A stretch of DNA of 10,242 nt, taken from positions 1 to 10,242 of the forward strand of contig JAMPXR010000050.1 in the NCBI GenBank assembly GCA_023701085.1, in the 5' to 3' direction. Shown here piece after piece: positions 7,829-10,242 of this stretch. The position numbers and the translations under genes were made by a program. Within the stretch, counting starts at the first letter, position 1, and each line of letters opens with the position of its first letter. The DNA is from Ramlibacter sp. Lineage in GTDB: Bacteria > Pseudomonadota > Gammaproteobacteria > Burkholderiales > Burkholderiaceae_C. The notes under the pieces were generated by a model that saw only the letters and a list, made by a program, of their open reading frames with translations, was not told the DNA's origin and searched no databases.

Positions 7829-8308
7829 TCAGCCGTCGGGTTTGTCCAGAAGCTCCAGCAGGCGCGCCAAGGCGCGCTCCACCGTCGCGCGCCGCACGGC
7901 CGCGCGGTCCCCGCCGAAGCGCTTCATTTCGCTGGTCAGCACCCCATCCACCATGAAGCCGAACCAGACGGTGCCCACGGGTTTTTGCGGGCTGCCGCCC
8001 GCCGGGCCGGCGATGCCGGTGACGGCCACGCCGACGCGGGCGCGCGAATACCGCACGGCGCCGGCCGCCATGGCGCGCACGACCTCTTCGCTCACAGCGC
8101 CATGCGCCGCGATCAGTGCAGGGTCCACCCCCAGGAGTTCGGCCTTGGATTCATCGGAATAGGTGACGAACCCGCGGTCGAACCAGTTGCTCGATCCGGG
8201 CAGGTCCGTGCAAGCCGCGGCGATCAGGCCGCCAGTGCAGCTTTCGGCCGTTGCCAGCATCCAGCCCTTGTCCTGCAGCACTGCTGCCAGTGTGTTCGCG
8301 CTTGTCAC
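7829..8308 (-). CDS. pncC: Nicotinamide-nucleotide amidase, CinA C-terminal family
   Basis: PncC deamidates nicotinamide mononucleotide to nicotinate mononucleotide, recycling a by-product of NAD-dependent DNA ligase and other NAD-consuming enzymes. The 159-residue product is the stand-alone CinA C-terminal domain, without the N-terminal COG1058 domain of full CinA, and is close to E. coli PncC in length. Family motifs are AESCTGGLIAA (21–31, with S23), FVTYSDESKAELLGV (47–61, with K55), AVSEEVVRAMA (71–81) and TGIAGP (97–102) followed by KPVGTVWFGF. The GTG start at 8306–8308 forms a GTGA overlap with the pgpA stop and is preceded by a strong Shine-Dalgarno. It is the last gene of the minus-strand unit. 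Confidence 0.93.
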   Translation of the reverse strand: MTSANTLAAVLQDKGWMLATAESCTGGLIAAACTDLPGSSNWFDRGFVTYSDESKAELLGVDPALIAAHGAVSEEVVRAMAAGAVRYSRARVGVAVTGIAGPAGGSPQKPVGTVWFGFMVDGVLTSEMKRFGGDRAAVRRATVERALARLLELLDKPDG

Positions 8309-8835
8309 AGGGTCCTCCACAGCGCGATGACGAGCAGCGTGCAGAACGCGGCCACCAGATCGTCGAAGATGATCCCGAAGCCGCCGCGCCAGCCGAAGCC
8401 GTGGAACAGGTCGTCCGCCCAGGCCACCGGGCCCGGCTTGACGGCATCGAACAGGCGAAACACCAGGAAGGCCCCGAGCTGGGCCCAGAAGGTCGCGGGC
8501 ATCAACAGCCACAGCACGATCCAGAAGGCGATCACTTCGTCCCATACGATGCTGCCGGGGTCGAGCACGCGCATGTGGGCGGCAGTGGTGCTGCAGGCCC
8601 ACCAGCCTATCGCCAGCGCGGCGCCGATCACCGCGCCGATGGCAAGCGGGGTAAGCCAGTGCTGCAGCAGCGCGAAGACGAGCCAGGCCCACAGTGTCCC
8701 CACGGTGCCGGGCGCGAGCGGCGACAGGCCCGTGCCGAAGCCCAGCGCGATGCAGTGGGCCGGGTGCGACAACATGAAGCGCATGCTGGGGCGCATCGCG
8801 GCGGGACGCAGCGGCGGATTGAGCGGCGCCGTCAT
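8305..8835 (-). CDS. pgpA: Phosphatidylglycerophosphatase A
   Basis: Integral inner-membrane enzyme that dephosphorylates phosphatidylglycerophosphate to phosphatidylglycerol. The 176-residue product has the family signatures GFGTGLSPLAPGTVGTL (32–48), VWDE (97–100), FRLFDAVKPGP (126–136) and GGFGIIFDDL (151–160, acidic pair D158/D159), with hydrophobic membrane segments around 46–80, 102–122 and 155–173. ATG 8833–8835 is chosen because AAGGGA lies 8 bases upstream. The frame stays open to 8934, but the extra 33 residues are Arg/Ala-rich and unlike the family. The stop overlaps the pncC start by 4 bp. A thiL–pgpA pairing is common in Proteobacteria; here a nuclease gene lies between them. Confidence 0.94.
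   Translation of the reverse strand: MTAPLNPPLRPAAMRPSMRFMLSHPAHCIALGFGTGLSPLAPGTVGTLWAWLVFALLQHWLTPLAIGAVIGAALAIGWWACSTTAAHMRVLDPGSIVWDEVIAFWIVLWLLMPATFWAQLGAFLVFRLFDAVKPGPVAWADDLFHGFGWRGGFGIIFDDLVAAFCTLLVIALWRTL
8313..8318 (-). promoter_or_regulatory. Shine-Dalgarno GGAGGA supporting the GTG start of pncC
   Basis: On the minus strand GGAGGA lies 4 bases before GTG 8308, inside the last codons of pgpA. A strong site at this position decides the non-ATG start and suggests coupled translation with pgpA. Confidence 0.75.
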
Positions 8836-8843
8836 CGCGAAGA

Positions 8844-8849
8844 TCCCTT
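8844..8849 (-). promoter_or_regulatory. Shine-Dalgarno AAGGGA deciding the pgpA start
   Basis: On the minus strand AAGGGA stands 8 bases before ATG 8835, whereas the in-frame ATG at 8932–8934 would add a basic, low-complexity extension ahead of the family sequence. Confidence 0.6.
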
Positions 8850-8942
8850 GGGGGCGAATGCCGGTGCGGCGCGCGGCCCGCCAGCGCCGCGCGGCGCCGC
8901 CGCAGGCTGGAGTTGGGCTTGCCGCATGCGCCAATGGTAACC

Positions 8943-8965
8943 ATGCGAGGAGCCTGGCCTCGCAT
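8943..8965 (-). terminator. Stem-loop at the 3' end of the nuclease gene
   Basis: ATGCGAGG (8943–8950) and CCTCGCAT (8958–8965) form a perfect 8-bp stem around a 7-nt loop, the stem touching the nuclease stop codon (8965–8967). No T-run follows on the minus strand, so this is not a standard intrinsic terminator; partial termination or mRNA 3'-end protection before pgpA is possible. Nothing else convincing is seen in 8836–8964. Confidence 0.35.
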
Positions 8966-9453
8966 CACCTGCAACTGCCATGCCGCTTCCTGAATTCGCG
9001 CGGGTCCATCGCCGCGCCGCCCGCCCAAAGTCCAAGGCGCGCGTGGCGGGCCCGCGTCTCCTGTGCCGCATAGGGTCCGCGGTCGCGCTGGAAGCGGTGC
9101 GACCAGGCGTGACCCTGGGCCACCATCCAGGCGCCTGCGTCCCGTCCCTCCACGCTGACCTGCGCGAGCACGCGCCGGTAGCTGTCGCGCGCGCGGCTGG
9201 CCACCGCGACGCGCCGGTGCAGCACATGCGCCGCCAGCGCGTCGCGCGCGCTCTTGCCGTGCGGCTGGCAGATTTCCGGGGCGTCGATGCCGCGCAAGCG
9301 GATCTCGCGCGGTGCCCCGCCTGCGGCAGGGCGTACCCAGAGCGAGTCGCCGTCGACGACGGCGGTGACCACGCCCTCGAAACTGCCCGCGTGCGCCGGC
9401 AGTGCGAGGCCTGTCAGCGAGTACGCGAGCAGCAGGCGAAGACAGGCCCTCAT
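8965..9453 (-). CDS. Exported thermonuclease (staphylococcal nuclease-like) protein
   Basis: A 162-residue protein with a Sec signal peptide (about 1–22, LRLLLAYSLTGLALPAHA|GSF) followed by an SNase/TNase OB-fold domain. Key family residues are present: D34 and D36 in VVDGDSLWV, R52 in IRLRGIDAPE (matching SNase Arg35), E60 (matching Glu43) and R94 in DSYRRVLAQ (matching Arg87). A calcium-dependent phosphodiesterase acting on DNA or RNA outside the cytoplasm is therefore expected. The mature protein has exactly two cysteines, C62 just after the catalytic glutamate and C161 at the penultimate position. ATG 9451–9453 is chosen because the signal begins there; the Shine-Dalgarno is weak (TTGAAG). 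It lies between thiL (58 bp upstream) and pgpA (129 bp downstream). Its physiological role is not evident from the context. Confidence 0.9.
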   Translation of the reverse strand: MRACLRLLLAYSLTGLALPAHAGSFEGVVTAVVDGDSLWVRPAAGGAPREIRLRGIDAPEICQPHGKSARDALAAHVLHRRVAVASRARDSYRRVLAQVSVEGRDAGAWMVAQGHAWSHRFQRDRGPYAAQETRARHARLGLWAGGAAMDPREFRKRHGSCR

Positions 9454-9511
9454 CACTTCAAGACGGCAATTCTTCGTGGGCGATGGCGGACGCGTGAGGC
9501 CGGGACAAGCT

Positions 9512-10242
9512 TCAGGCGAAGTGATCGAAGGAACTGAACCGTCCGTGCACGGCGCGGCCCTGTCCGTCGACCAGCCGCAGCCCCGGCTGCGGCTCGATCC
9601 GGCCGATGCGCGTGACGGGCGTGCGCGCTTGCCGCGACGCGGCGAGCACGGCATCGCGCCGCGCCGCGGGCGCGGTGAACAGCAGTTCGTAATCATCGCC
9701 GCCGGCCAGCACGTATTCCAGCCGGCCCGCCTCGTCCAGCACGCCCTGCGCCGCCAGCAGGCCGGCGGCGACGGACGTTTCGACGCGTGCACCCACCGCG
9801 GAGCGGCGCAGGATGTGGCCGAGGTCGCCGAGCAGGCCGTCGCTCACGTCGATGGCCGAGGTCGCGATGCCGCGCAGGGCCTGGCCCAAGGCCAGGCGCG
9901 GCGTGGGCTGGTCCATGCGCGCCCGGGCGGACTCGAAAATGCCCGCCGGCACGGACAGCGTGCCGCGCAGCACCTCCAGCGCGAGGCGGGCGTCGCCCAG
10001 GGTGCCGCTCACGTAGATGTCGTCGCCAGCCGCCGCGCCGCCGCGCAGCAGCGCCTGGCCTTGCGGCACCTCGCCGAACGCGGTGATGCAGATGTTGAGC
10101 GGACCGCGCGTGGTGTCGCCGCCCACCAGCTCGCAGCCGTGCTCGTCCGCCAGCGCCAGCAGGCCGCGCGCGAACGGCTCCAGCCAGGCCTCGTCGGCCC
10201 GCGGCATGGCGAGCGCCAGCGTGAACGCCAGCGGCGCGGCCC
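9512..10242 (-). CDS. thiL: Thiamine-monophosphate kinase, 5'-truncated by the window edge
   Basis: ThiL phosphorylates thiamine monophosphate to thiamine diphosphate with ATP, the last step of thiamine cofactor synthesis. The frame runs off the right edge, so 242 codons are present and about 80 N-terminal residues, including the first Mg-binding aspartates, lie outside. Visible signatures (local numbering) are ADEAWLEPF (15–23), GGDTTRGP (40–47, nucleotide/metal site), SAIDVSDGL (128–136), LAGGDDYELLFT (178–189) and the C-terminal FDHFA (238–242), all matching E. coli ThiL. Family is the PurM/AIR-synthase-like fold. A methionine at 10205–10207 is internal: conserved ThiL sequence (LAFTLAL) continues upstream of it. 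First visible gene of the minus-strand unit. Confidence 0.96.
   Translation of the reverse strand, partial: AAPLAFTLALAMPRADEAWLEPFARGLLALADEHGCELVGGDTTRGPLNICITAFGEVPQGQALLRGGAAAGDDIYVSGTLGDARLALEVLRGTLSVPAGIFESARARMDQPTPRLALGQALRGIATSAIDVSDGLLGDLGHILRRSAVGARVETSVAAGLLAAQGVLDEAGRLEYVLAGGDDYELLFTAPAARRDAVLAASRQARTPVTRIGRIEPQPGLRLVDGQGRAVHGRFSSFDHFA

Noticed and set aside
8836..8934. N-terminal extension of PgpA by 33 residues from an ATG at 8932–8934.
   Set aside because: The extra residues are low-complexity and basic, unlike the family, and the internal ATG at 8835 has a well-placed AAGGGA.

Overview
The window is a gene-dense, very GC-rich stretch of bacterial chromosome. Its codons end overwhelmingly in G or C, and long spurious open frames run opposite the real genes. 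Protein similarity judged by eye points to a betaproteobacterium of the order Burkholderiales, most like Comamonadaceae (Ramlibacter/Variovorax-type). The cues are the argS–SPOR–dsbA order, the lptA-lptB-rpoN block, a single-domain RlmL followed by a PIN protein, and thiL/pgpA/pncC. The taxonomic call is inference; no rRNA or database comparison was possible.

Layout, plus strand (1–7722). The 3' part of argS (arginyl-tRNA synthetase) enters from the left edge. It is followed after 16 bp by a membrane-anchored SPOR-domain protein and then, after a 152-bp gap holding a small palindrome, by dsbA (periplasmic thiol oxidase). A clean intrinsic terminator at 2901–2926 closes that unit. A candidate promoter opens the next: lptA and lptB (lipopolysaccharide transport, 4-bp overlap), a 100-bp gap spanned by a 33-codon open frame, rpoN (sigma-54), an rlmL-type 23S rRNA guanine methyltransferase, and a PIN-domain protein overlapping the end of rlmL by 14 bp.

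Layout, minus strand (10242–7829). This unit is transcribed toward the first. It holds thiL (cut by the right edge), an exported staphylococcal-nuclease-like protein, pgpA and pncC (4-bp GTGA overlap). The two units converge at 7723–7828, where there is a small hairpin and no gene.

How the genes fit together. Most are housekeeping: translation (argS, rlmL), envelope biogenesis (lptAB, pgpA, the SPOR protein, dsbA), transcription (rpoN) and cofactor metabolism (thiL, pncC). I found no mobile element, CRISPR array, tRNA, rRNA, phage gene or recognisable defence system. I do not see an undescribed multi-gene system. The points most worth a second look are the 33-codon frame linking lptB to rpoN by an ATGA overlap, the antitoxin-less PIN protein coupled to an rRNA methyltransferase, and the secreted two-cysteine nuclease lying between thiL and pgpA.
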